Below are positions 54,383 through 64,000 of a stretch of DNA of 64,000 bases, piece after piece; position 1 is the first letter of the stretch, and each line of letters starts with the position of its first letter. A program made the position numbers and the translations under genes. The DNA lies in the NCBI RefSeq assembly GCF_021462225.1, contig NC_061804.1:186001-250000 (forward strand), read 5' to 3'. The notes beneath the pieces are model-generated. The model saw nothing but the letters and a program-made list of their open reading frames with translations. It ran no database searches and had not been told where the DNA came from. This DNA is from Girardinichthys multiradiatus. Its lineage: Eukaryota; Chordata; Actinopteri; Cyprinodontiformes; Goodeidae.

Positions 54383-55398
54383 ATTAAGTCCATCTTTTTC
54401 ATTGGTTGTCTTACCTGTTCTTCGATTTTCTTTTTCAGTTTTTCACTTTCCTCCTTACCTCTCATTTGGAGAACCAGTGCTTGCATGTTAGTCAATTGTG
54501 TGTTTAGATCTCCGGAAATTCCTCTTCCATGTTGTTTAAAATCCTGTGAAATTAATGTTCAATTAATGCTTCACAATATGCATATAAAATCCGCTTATCT
54601 CTGTATTGTCGTTAACAACACAGTGCTTTTACTCAACCGCAATGGTGAGCCTGCTCTCTGCTGGCTTCACCCAGTCCCACACACACACACACACACAGTC
54701 AGCGCTTGTCACAGTCACTCCCGTTTAATATCAGCAAAAACACTTAATATTCACAATCTGCACTGCAGATGCATATATTCAATAAATGCTTTTTTATTTT
54801 CCCTCAAATAATCAAAAATCCCACCGCATTTTTAATTCAGAATGAATGTCCAATGATTTAACATCGACTGCACTACCAGTCGCTTGTGTAATTCCTCCGT
54901 GTGTCCACTAGATGGGCCTCTAACCCTTCGTGAGATTTCTGAATGAACCTGTCACCCGTTAAAAATATTCAGATGAAGTTCTCTGAGGACTTTAACTTCT
55001 TTTAATCCTTTGTGGTTTGCCAATTCACGGGCCTTTAACCTAGCTATATCTTATTGATTCGTCAATCAATAAGTTGAGACGCCACTCCCAGCAATATCAC
55101 CTTTTTTTTCAGCTTTAAATGAGGCCTCTAACCTTCAAGCTTTTGTCTTTTTCTGACACTGTCAGCAATCTATATCTGACTCCATTTTAACACGTCCAGT
55201 TAACGCACACTCTTTTACAGTTTTGCAGAGTAAAATGACATTCAGAACCAACTGAGACCTGGTTAATTTAGCCTACATATAAATTAAATCGGAGAGTTTA
55301 ATAAAATAGGCTCTGCCTCACCTTTTGAAGATTTATGGGCGCCCTGGTTTCAGAAGGTTCCGTCTGTCACACTTTGTTTTTGTCCGCGTCCACCAAAT
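54383..55398 (-). other. ERV2 leader with unassigned primer binding site
   Basis: About 1 kb between the 5' LTR and gag ATG. The expected primer site, tggtggacgcggacaaaa (- strand, 55395-55378), does not match a tRNA I can name. A short (ca)n lies at about 54680-54698. Confidence 0.5.
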
Positions 55399-55947
55399 TG
55401 TTGGAGTATCCCTTTACCGGGGCCTTCTGCGCGTTCGTTTATTCACCGTAACCTGGAGGAATTCACAACACATTAGAATAAATCACACGGAGACAGCTGT
55501 ATGTCATTCAAATACCTGGGCCCAGGGAGAAGAGAGAGCTCATGTGGTCAGGACACACCGAGATTTCTTCTGGCTCTCACTGGGCTGACTTCTTTTATTA
55601 AAACAAACACGAAAAATGGGCAGCGCCCTTGTTTACAATATTTTCTACACATAGTACACGTACACACTTTTCCGGCTGACCATATTTAGAAAGGCATTGT
55701 CCCACAGCTGCATCCCGTATCTGCTGATATAAGCAGGAAGTAACTCAGTCAGTTGTACTTATCACTAATTTTCACACACTCCTGCAGTTCTCAGTAATTT
55801 TCCACTTCACCATACCCCTGTGAGAAATACTTCTGCAGACCACACAATACACAATGTCTTATACTAACACATGTTACACATTTTATTTCCCACACTGGTT
55901 ATGAACATAGTAATAATAATGATGCACACACATAATATATCTCCACA
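55399..55947 (-). repeat. ERV2 5' LTR
   Basis: Same start as the 3' LTR, ending tactccaaca. It is clearly diverged from the 3' LTR, most densely in the last 35 bp. Reverse-strand AATAAA lies near 55595. Confidence 0.9.
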
Positions 55948-56260
55948 AGTTCCATGCTGGAGGTTCCTCTCTCACTATGTTCTTCTTGTTGTTCCTTGTA
56001 CTGGTCCATATGTAAAGAAAACATCACTTCAGCAACTCCAGTAATATCACAAAGATCTGCGTGCCTACTGATCCAACAAAGTCCAGTAAAGGTTTCCCAC
56101 TTTCCATCAGTTCATCTGCTCATCCTACAGATCTCCAGCTCAGGATCTGCAAGTATTGTGGAAAATTCTTTTACTGTTCTGAACGTTTCTTTACCTCTCC
56201 TCTCTGACTTCTGTGTTTTGGTTACTTAAGAGCAGATGGGCTCTAAATTCATTATCAGGA
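55948..56260 (-). pseudogene. BEL/Pao gag, 5' part
   Basis: The - strand reads DLCDITGVAEVMFSLHMDQY then KEQQEEHSERGTSSMEL, running up to the provirus border at 55948. The gag-like sequence resumes at 44505. The 5' LTR of this element was not recognised. Confidence 0.5.
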
Positions 56261-56267
56261 GTTTTAT

Positions 56268-56578
56268 TGTTAACACTCCCTGAAGGGTTATATCCCAAGG
56301 GATGGTGGATGGGTGCCCTCATAAACAACTTTGTTACCTCTGACTTGGGGAGGGTCTAGGGGCGATGAAACTAAACTATTTTAAGTTGAGATAACACCCT
56401 CATTCTGGTATAAATACTGTTTGTGACTTCTGTTCGTTGCTCTGCTTCTCTGACTAAACTCAGTGAAAGAGTCTTCAAACGCTGAAATGCCTTTGAATAA
56501 ATTTATAAAGACAAAGTCCGGTCTTTCTCTTGTTAATGAGTTAATTTCTCTCCCACTTTGATAAGAAAATCCATAACA
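56268..56578 (+). repeat. LTR of a third retroviral element
   Basis: TGTTA...TAACA inverted ends, a TATA box (tataaat, 56409-56415) and a poly(A) signal (aataaa, 56496-56501) in proviral order on the + strand. It is followed two bases later by a primer-site-like tggcatcacgaacaggat (56582-56599). Confidence 0.65.
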
Positions 56579-56581
56579 ATT

Positions 56582-57076
56582 TGGCATCACGAACAGGATC
56601 TAACGTGCCAGAGGAATCCGCAGGAGGGAATACAGATGCCTGGCCAGCCTAAAGACTAAGTTGTCCTCAGTCCACCTCCATTTAACAGAGGGGAGTCCTC
56701 ATGCCCGCCTGTGGCTTCTGGCAGATTGGACTATAGATCTGCAAATATATCTGGGTGAGAAGTTGCTCTGAATGATAATATATATTATTTTTATTACACA
56801 TTAACCATAATCTCCTAACTAATTGATTAGGTTCCAGAGTTGGGAGAGGGAGAACATCAGCTGAGGGCCAGGTCACCCTGTAGAAATACAAGGAGGTTCT
56901 TATTGGTAGCAATAAGATAAAGCAAAACAAAGGGTTTTGTGGGTGGTTTTTACAATTTTCCACACCTTATTAAGGAGAAAAGCCAGACGGTAGACGTTCC
57001 GCTGAACGGGTAAAAAATGGGTTCCGGAACCTCAAAGGCATCAGAGGTGGGTCCTTCTCCAGACTGTGATTTATAA
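56582..57076 (+). pseudogene. Third retroviral element: leader and gag start
   Basis: About 440 bp of leader lead to ATG 57017-57019, opening MGSGTSKASE, a myristoylation-type Gag start. A TAA follows after 19 codons. No downstream gag, pol or second LTR was recognised. Confidence 0.45.
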
Positions 57077-57315
57077 AATAATTAAGAAAAAGGTGGGGAT
57101 GATTGTGTTAAATGTGCTTTAATTTGGGAAGATAAGACAAGTTTTTTTTCCTGCAGGAAGTTTCGTTTGTCTTAAATACAGCAATCAGTCGGAAAAGAAG
57201 GTAAAAGCGAAAAGGGACATTAGAGAGGCAGGTGGACAAACTGACTGACTGACTGCTAATATTTCTGTGTGCAAAATCTGAACCTATACTAAACTTTTCA
57301 TCTGCCTCTCTCTCA

Positions 57316-57316
<1 letters not shown>

Positions 57317-57399
<83 letters not shown>

Positions 57400-57402
57400 T
57401 AT
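57317..57402 (+). repeat. (CA)n microsatellite
   Basis: Long interrupted CA tract with two ATACA interruptions, ending in atatat. Confidence 0.95.
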
Positions 57403-59600
57403 ATGGGATTTGAGTTCAACATCTGTGTTTTTGAGTCTGGACCTTAGAAACCTGCCCTTCTCCATGGCTACTCCACCAGAGATGCTTCTTCATCACGGCC
57501 TGAAAGGGAGAGGATCTGCCTGCTTGCTGTAAATCACAGTGTGAGTTTCTACCAGAACGAAACTCAGAAGAAGTCTGGACCCACTGAGATGGACAAAGAT
57601 CCATGCTGTTTGCAAGAGCCAGAAGAGTGATACACTGGATTTATATTGAAAGCATCTTATGCGGGCAGAAGAGAAACAGGAGCAAAGTTTCTTCTTTCTC
57701 CCTCCTGGAGAAGTTAAAGTGGACAAAGAATGATTGAATGTCTCACCAACAGACCTGAAGGGCCTGGTTGTTTTTTGGACTGATAGAGAACTGTGTGCCT
57801 GACAGTCTGACTCTGGAGCGATTTAGAAACTGATGGAGGTAACGTACAAACACACACACATTTGCATAAATCTTTTCCTATTTTCTGCAACAAAGAACGC
57901 TTATTAACCGCTGCTCATGTGACGCTTGCTTGACGTTGACAGATATAGCGGGTTAAAATATTATTTTAGGGTTAGAAAAGTATCTTTAAAAGGGTGATAA
58001 CTAAACTCATTTGATACTTTCCAGTTAATTCTTTTAGAGAAACAAGTTCTCTTTTGTCGTGGAAAAAATTGGGTTATTTTTGAAGGTAAGAAAGAATCTG
58101 ATTGGACAGTGGTACCACACAAAAATTAAACTAATCTCATGGTTCCTAAAAGACTCTGCATGAAAAGGTCTTCAGAACCGTGGAGTTATTTTCCACCACA
58201 GTAACAAGTTTTTTAAGCATGTTTTTTCTTTATTTTAAAACAGATCTGGTTTTTGTTTTTGTTTTTTTAACATAATGTTTGTCTGAAGCTTCTTATGAAC
58301 TGTGTTAGAAGCAAATATGATCTGAGGTAAATTAGGAGCTGTGAACTAATAATTTTAAATCTGATTATTGTCCAAGCAGAAATAATATATTTAGCCAATC
58401 CTTCAATCTCTGCAGAAAGTTAACACCATTGTTCAATGCAGTAGTACTCAACTTGTGGTTCCTGGACTCCTGAAGCCTGTAAGCCATAGATTTTGGGTCC
58501 ATAAAATTATAATATGTAATTAAAGGTAGATCGATTACTTATTAAAATAGATCTAAGCCAATGATGAGTTCCAGTCATTTGGTGGCTTTGAAATGCAATA
58601 ATACTCAACATTTCTACTCTGGGGAACACAGATTGGGGTTGAAGAGTTTAGTTTTGGAACCAAGGTTAGGATTTTTATAACAGAATCAAGACAAGTAAAA
58701 TCCTTCATTTTAGGAAAAGAAAATAAATAAAAGCTTTCTTAACAGTAAGAGGATGGTCGGCTCAAACTCAAGTCTCCTTGTTTGATTTCTTAGGGTTTAA
58801 AGATTAAAAGAATACATAGGAGTACAAAGATACACAAGGTGATTTCAGATTACTAAGAGATAAAATATTGGAACATTTATCAGCATTTAGATTATTAAAG
58901 AGGGGTTCTAGTAATAATTATCTCCCCAACTCTCAAAATTTAAATAGCCCAAATTAAAGAAAATGATGTTTGTTCTTTTTGAAACATTATGTGGGGAAAA
59001 GTCCAGTTTGGAGACAAGTTTCTTATCTTAATTTCTGATTAAATCAAACACTGCAGTTGTGTTTAGTTTGGATATACCATAAAAATGTCATCGCCGGTTT
59101 AAAATACTTCTTTACATTTAACCTGAGCAGAGAAATTCTTGAATGCAGTTGCTATTAAATTGAGCCAAACAAAAAGAGAATTATAACAATAACTCTCAGG
59201 ATTGTAGTTATTATTATTATAGAGTTACATTACAAAGAATTAGCAAAAGGTTTCAGCATCAGTAAATTTGGATTAATTTAAGAGAAAACTGTTGCTGTGC
59301 TTCTAAATAGTTTGTGCACTCATTTTTAAAAAGGATCCTGAAGATTGTCATAACAAAATTGATCAATTATAGCATTAAAAGATATGGTTGAGAAAACATA
59401 TTCTGAAAAGAAATTGTTAAAAATTTCTTTTAATTCTTGAAGCTTCAAATTTGGCCATTTGTTTGTCTTTGATGTTTTGTTTGTTTTGTTGGAATTAATG
59501 TTTGTTTATATGTTGCATGAAACAATAATCCATGTTTAGAATAATATTTCTAAATCCCAGATTGATTAAAACTTTGAGTTTTCAGGAGAGTTAAGAAGCA
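57403..59600. other. AT-rich region without recognised genes
   Basis: 57430-57835 is of higher complexity and ends in 'gaaactgatggag|gtaacg', a donor-like site, but no protein or acceptor supports an exon. From 57840 to 59600 the sequence is strongly AT-rich with stops in all frames. Confidence 0.4.
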
Positions 59601-60905
59601 GCTTGTTTCTGAGGTAGGTTCATGGTAAGGCTAGGCTTAAAACTTTCCTTTTTGATAAAGCTTATAGTTAGAGTGGTTTAGTTTATCCTGATCTATCTTC
59701 CTTATTTTTTACCTCCGTCTTCCTCCCTCCCTGTTGGATGGAGTAAGGGGGAGTCAGGTTTAGCCTAAACCGGCTCAGTTATGGTTGAGGTGCAAACACA
59801 CCCTCCATTTCTGCTACCTGTATGACCCCTTCTCTTTTCCAATGGTTATAATCAGTCTGACAGAGGGAGGTATCCCAATCCTTGTGGTTTTTAGTATAAC
59901 AATGACCATCAGTGGGACCCTTTGTGAGGTTCCTTGAGACGACATTGTTGTAAATAAGCGCCGTTTAACTAATCTGAACTGAAACTATCTCTGTAGTTAT
60001 GCTGCTATAGGCTTAGGCTGCTGGAGGACATAATGACCACTTTCACCCTCTTCGCTACATTCTCATACTACTCTCCAATTTTGCATTATTTGCTGTTATT
60101 TCAGCTTTTAACTTTGTTCTCTCTTTTCTCTTCCTAGAAGCTACACCTGGCCTGACTCTGTGTCTACCTGGGACACCTTTCTGGAGAGGGGAATCGTCCG
60201 AGCTTCTGCTGGCAACAACTTAATGCTCACCTTCTACAGATGATCCACATGACCCTGTCTTTCAGTGTTTAACCCTTTCTCTCTCCTAGACATGGCTACT
60301 GACTGAGCTTCTACTGTAACTAACTCTATGTTCTCTCTTTCAGACTCTAACCTTGAAAACTGGATCAGAGTTTATCTGTTCTTTCTTTCTAGATGAAACC
60401 ACTAAAGGAGCTACATCCATTAACATTTACTTTTCCTTCCCATAGAAAGTACTCCTGGATCAGTGCTTCTTTGTTCTCTTTGTGTCTCTGCTCTGTTCTC
60501 TCAAACCTCCAGTGGGTCGTGGCAGATGGCCGCTCACACTGAGCCTGGTTCTGGTTCTGCTGGAGGTTTCTTCCTGTTAAAAGGGAGTTTTTCCTCTCCA
60601 CTGTCGCTACATGCATGCTCAGTATGAGGGATTGCTGCAAAGTCAACACCAGTGAGTGTCCACTGTCTCTACATGCTCATCCAGGAGGAGTGAATGCTGC
60701 AAGTCACTGACTGGATGCAATCTGCTGGGTTTCCTTAGATAGAAAAACTTTTTATCCAGTTTGAATAAATAACTGAATCTGACTGAACTGTTCAATGATT
60801 AGGATTAATTGGAATGTATGAACCTGACTGTTGTAAAGTGCCTCGAGACAACATGTGTTGTGAATTGGCGTTATATAAATAAAACTGAATTGAATTGAAT
60901 TAACA
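59600..60905 (+). mobile_element. L2/Maui LINE 3' end
   Basis: Begins with the polymerase C-terminus RLKTFLFDKAYS before TAG (about 59630-59670) and continues through a 1.2-kb 3' UTR closely matching 9614-10653, ending gcgttatataaataaaactg and aattgaatt repeats. Confidence 0.82.
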
Positions 60906-61091
60906 GTTTTGCAGTTTAAGGTTCACTAAGATGGGTTTGAATGTAGAAACTATGGGTCCCGCCCATAGGCTGTCAATCAGAGGTTAGTTCAGCCTGACTC
61001 CGCCCACCAACCAGGTTGGTTCATGCCTTTGCTTTCATGGTAACGCTCAGCACCTCCCTTCCTGAGTTTTAACACTGTTTATGAGACAATA

Positions 61092-61889
61092 TGTCACGGA
61101 GTGACATTTTGGACTTTGTTTTATGGTTTCTTGTGATGATTTATTTTGTCTAGATGTTTCTATTAAGTTTATTAGTTTGTTTGCTCCCTCTACTGCCTCC
61201 TGGTGTTTTGTTGTTCTCCTCCCTCATTAAGTTTCCTTATGGTTGTTTCCTTATTACTTTGTATGGTTCTATTATTGATTTGTCTCTGTATTAGGGTTCT
61301 TTGTTCTCCTGGATTCGTTAGCTCCTCTTTTAGTATCTCTGTGTTTATTTATGGTTTGGTATTCTTTTTCACCTTGCACACTTATTGTTTTTCTAGTCTA
61401 TGTTTTCTGTTCCTCCCAGTTCCTCTGTTTCCTTTACCTCTTGGTTGTTCTAGATTTCTTATGTTTTGGTTATTTTATCTTAGTCTATTGTTCTGCTTAG
61501 GTCTTGGTTTCTCTTTATTGTTTATTTGTTTCACCTGTTCCTTCTGCTCCCCTGCCTCCTTGTCGCACCTGTTCTCAGTTCCCTTGATTACCTGCCTTTG
61601 TCTTTCCCAGTATATTAGTTGGTTTGATGTCTCTGTTCGTTGCTGGTTCCTTGTGTTTGTCATACCCCGTTCTCAACCCACGTATTTGTGCTGAGTTCTT
61701 TCATGTTCCCTAACCCTAACCCTGCAGAACCTATCTTGTAAGTTTTTGGATCTGTACTTTTGTTTGTATCTGCAGTGCCTTGTTTGGTTTCTTTGAAAAC
61801 CTCTGGAAATAAAGCTGAAAACCTTTTACAACATGTTGCTGCCCAGCTCTTGTCTGCACTTTGGTCTGCCCGTAAACCACATTATGACA
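61092..61889 (+). repeat. Ty3/gypsy-type LTR
   Basis: Starts tgtcacggagtgacattttg and ends attatgaca (TGTCA...TGACA), with aataaa at 61808-61813. Followed by gaaggaaccagccgac and a gag-like start, so it is a + strand 5' LTR. T-rich coding-looking frames inside it are composition artefacts. Confidence 0.65.
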
Positions 61890-61899
61890 GAAGGAACCA

Positions 61900-63145
61900 G
61901 CCGACAATAGGACCAAGCAGACAATGAGATGATAACTTTGTTTGAGTACTTCTGACGTGTCGCGGAGAAGAGCGCACGTCAGGCTCAGGAGGAGAAGGAG
62001 CAGCGGTCTTCATTTTGGAGCACAAAACTGGCTAGGCCCTTTCCTGGCACCAGTCCGCTGCGCTACTATACTTCTCCTCCATTTCACAGACGGCCACCAC
62101 CTCCAGAAGCCACTACCTCCCAGCGCCGCAGTTCGGAGCCTGAGTTCGGCGCTGCGCGCTTCCTCTGCCCGGTGCGAGACAGCTCTCTGCCTCCGTTGCA
62201 CTCTCCCTGCGCAGATCCAGCTAAAACTCGCCGAAGACAACGCTGTCGCCGAGATGTTTCTCCCCCTTTTCCTCAGGGTTGTGCCGACGCCTCCTCTTCT
62301 CTCCCGGAGGGTTGGACCACCGCCTCTTGCCTTTCCCCGGCATCTCCGGCGTTCCTCCCGGCTTCTATCTTACAGTCTGGTCTGGTGCAGCGGTCATCAG
62401 CTCCGGCATCCCAAGCCAAAGGTCCGACTCGGCTTTTCAACGATCCTTTGCTATCCCCTTGTGGCTTCCGGTGGAAGCACAAGGTATCCTCAGTTTCTGC
62501 CCTCTCTGAGGAATCTGCTGATGGCCCAGCTTCAGTTTCCGCTGGGGTTCAGCCTGACGCCCCAGCATTGGTCTTTGCTGGAGGTCACCTGAACGCCCAA
62601 GCACCTGTAGTTGCTGGAGATTGTCCGGATGTCTCAGACCCACAGCATGCAGCCAATCCTCTGGACTCACAGCATGCAGCCAAGCTACAAGAGCCACAGC
62701 CGGCCTCTTCAGGTTCTTCAGAGCCACAGCTGGCCTATTCAGGGTCGTCTGAACCTCGCCTGATTCCGGAGGAGCCCGTGGGTGGACTGCCTCCACTTCC
62801 TCGCCTAGTTCTGTTGAGCCCGTGGTCAGGCTGCCTCCACTTCCTCGCCTAGTTCCGGTGGAGCCCGTGGTCGGGCTGCATCCACGACCTGGTCCAGAGC
62901 ACCCGCTTAGTTTCCTCTGGGGGGTGCTACTGGAAATACGGACTGACTCTTTGACGTTGACTGACTATGCACCAGACCTTATGCCTGACTATGTGGCAAT
63001 TGACACACCAGAGCCTGACACACACCATGACACACCAGAGCCTGACACACACCATGACACACCAGAGCCTGACTCCAGTTCCCCAGGGGCCCTGCCTGGG
63101 TCCAAGCCTCTGCCGCAGTCTCTCGCCACACAGCAGACCACCTAG
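61900..63145 (+). pseudogene. Gypsy gag-side and proline-rich tandem-repeat region
   Basis: GC-rich, in contrast with the flanks. A + frame gives ARQAQEEKEQRSSFW then Pro/Ser/Ala-rich sequence (ORF 62172-62852) without a zinc knuckle. It contains a repeat of about 45 bp (from 62787 and 62831: ctgcctccacttcctcgcct) and three 27-bp units (63004-63076: cagagcctgacacacaccat). I do not recognise the protein; gag or an accessory region is an inference from position. Confidence 0.45.
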
Positions 63146-63180
63146 GACCTCGCTTCATGGGTTCCTCTGGCCTCATCGCC

Positions 63181-63335
63181 AGCCTCCTAGACGCCCGCAT
63201 CTTGGCCGCAGATCTCTGAGGCACCCGCATCCTCGCCGCTGGCTATTTCGCAGCAGGCCTCCTGATCGCCCGCATCTCTGCCGCTGACTACGTCGCAGCA
63301 GGCCTCCTGATCGCCTGCATCTCCGCCGCTGGCTA
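63181..63335 (+). repeat. 45-bp tandem repeats at the gypsy junction
   Basis: ggcctcctgatcgcc recurs at 63256 and 63301, with degenerate earlier units from 63181. The repeat abuts the stop codon of the inverted integrase frame. Confidence 0.7.
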
Positions 63336-64000
63336 GCTGGCTAACAAAACACTGATGAACACTGGCTTAACCTGGGAGACATGAAAAGTGGGGTGGATGC
63401 AAAGACTAGGAGGCAGCCGGAGATGGACTGCAGTGGGACTGACAATGGAGTCAATCACACAGGGTCCAATAAAACAAGGAGAAAGTTTCTTAGAAATAGA
63501 TTTAAGAGGAATGTCTCGGGAGGATAACCAGACTCGTTGCCCCAGGCGGTAAACAGGGGCCGGCCGGCGTCTTCGGTCAGCAAACCGTTTGTTGAGCTCA
63601 GCAGTCCGCTGAAGGGCCCGGACAGTGGAATTCCAGATGGCCTTGCAACGGCGTATATGATGTCGAACAGAGGAGACAGAAACTTCACTTTGGTCAGCAG
63701 AAAAAATGGGAGGCTGGTAGCCAACTGAAACCTCAAAAGGAGAAAAGCCAGTAGCAGAGGACTTGTGAGCATTAATAGCATACTCAACCCAAGGTAAGTG
63801 TTTACACCAGTCAGCAGGGTTGGAGGACGAAAGGCAACGGAGAGTGGATTCGAGTTGTTGGTTCATTCGTTCCACCTGGCCATTGGACTGGGGATGAAAT
63901 CCAGAAGTCAAGGAAACTTTAGCTCCAAGGGCTAAGGCAAACCGTTTCCAAACTTGGGAAGTGAACTGAGGACCTTGATCGGACAGAATGTCCTGAGGAA
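63333..64000 (-). CDS. Ty3/gypsy integrase C-terminal half (partial, runs off window)
   Basis: Inserts retrotransposon cDNA. An open - strand frame from the window edge to TAG at 63333 (at least 222 codons) carries ILSDQGPQFTSQVWKRF (second catalytic Asp), GFHPQSNGQVERMNQQLE (catalytic Glu), PWVEYAINAHKSSATGFSPF and the C-terminal GQRVWLSSRDIPLK and HPTFHVSQVKPV. In fish gypsy elements this is normally followed by a chromodomain; here the frame stops about eight residues later in unrelated repeats, so the chromodomain is missing. The rest of pol lies beyond 64000. Confidence 0.85.
   Translation of the reverse strand, partial: PQDILSDQGPQFTSQVWKRFALALGAKVSLTSGFHPQSNGQVERMNQQLESTLRCLSSSNPADWCKHLPWVEYAINAHKSSATGFSPFEVSVGYQPPIFSADQSEVSVSSVRHHIRRCKAIWNSTVRALQRTAELNKRFADRRRRPAPVYRLGQRVWLSSRDIPLKSISKKLSPCFIGPCVIDSIVSPTAVHLRLPPSLCIHPTFHVSQVKPVFISVLLAS

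Larger units (their letters stand above)
44506..55947 (-). mobile_element. Endogenous retrovirus 2 (11.4 kb), nested in BEL/Pao
   Basis: LTRs of 552 and 549 bp, TG...CA ended, enclose gag, pro, pol and env on the - strand. The flanking 4-mers are actt (44502-44505) and agtt (55948-55951), a likely 4-bp target duplication with one change. The polypurine tract AAAAGGGGGAAAT (- strand) abuts the 3' LTR at 45058-45070. It is gammaretrovirus-like in gene order, single CCHC zinc finger and envelope type. Coding is interrupted at several points, and env holds a host-like insert. Confidence 0.9.

Noticed and set aside
57108..57422. ORF with a long Val-Cys repeat
   Set aside because: It is simply the complement of the (CA)n microsatellite.
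61203..61694. 163-codon ORF rich in Leu, Phe, Cys and Ser
   Set aside because: It lies within the T-rich gypsy LTR; the composition alone yields a stop-free hydrophobic frame.

Overview
This is vertebrate nuclear DNA, almost certainly from a ray-finned (teleost) fish; I cannot place it to family. The evidence is spliced host genes with GT-AG introns and a mobile-element mix typical of teleosts: Tc1-like, hAT and pogo/Harbinger-like DNA transposons, L2/Maui-like, Rex/CR1-like and RTE-like LINEs, DIRS, BEL/Pao and Ty3/gypsy retrotransposons, and endogenous retroviruses.

Two host genes are recognisable. PFDN1 (prefoldin subunit 1) runs on the + strand, with coding exons at 1091-1257, 1333-1417 and 10832-10915; its first exon is not seen. 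TTC1 (tetratricopeptide repeat protein 1) runs on the - strand from a non-coding first exon near 39236 to its stop codon at 11230, with seven coding exons that join to 336 codons. The genes are convergent and their poly(A) signals lie only about 80 bp apart. Host coding sequence in the window totals only about 1.35 kb.

The introns are filled with nested insertions. PFDN1 intron 3 holds a DIRS fragment split by a hAT element, two decayed Tc1 elements and a nearly full-length L2/Maui-type LINE. TTC1 introns hold three copies of one Tc1-like family with DD36E spacing. Copy 1 has an uninterrupted 343-codon transposase, copy 2 a one-base frameshift and copy 3 a nonsense codon. They sit in or next to a Harbinger-like element, a LINE and an L2 fragment. 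An older Tc1 element carries both a LINE fragment and a whole 7.2-kb provirus (22282-29446).

Upstream of TTC1 (about 39.9-56.3 kb, - strand) a BEL/Pao element is split in its gag region by an 11.4-kb provirus (44506-55947). This provirus keeps paired LTRs and long gag, pro, RT, RNase H/integrase and env reading frames, with several breaks. Its env is interrupted by about 210 bp of antisense host-like sequence encoding the M1-M2 region of a 5-HT3 (HTR3) receptor subunit. I rate this the most unusual observation in the window.

The last 8 kb hold another LTR with a retroviral leader, a (CA)n tract, about 2 kb of AT-rich sequence without genes, an L2 3' end, and a gypsy LTR plus gag-side region meeting a gypsy integrase in the opposite orientation at about 63.33 kb. 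No CRISPR array, rRNA gene or convincing tRNA gene was seen.
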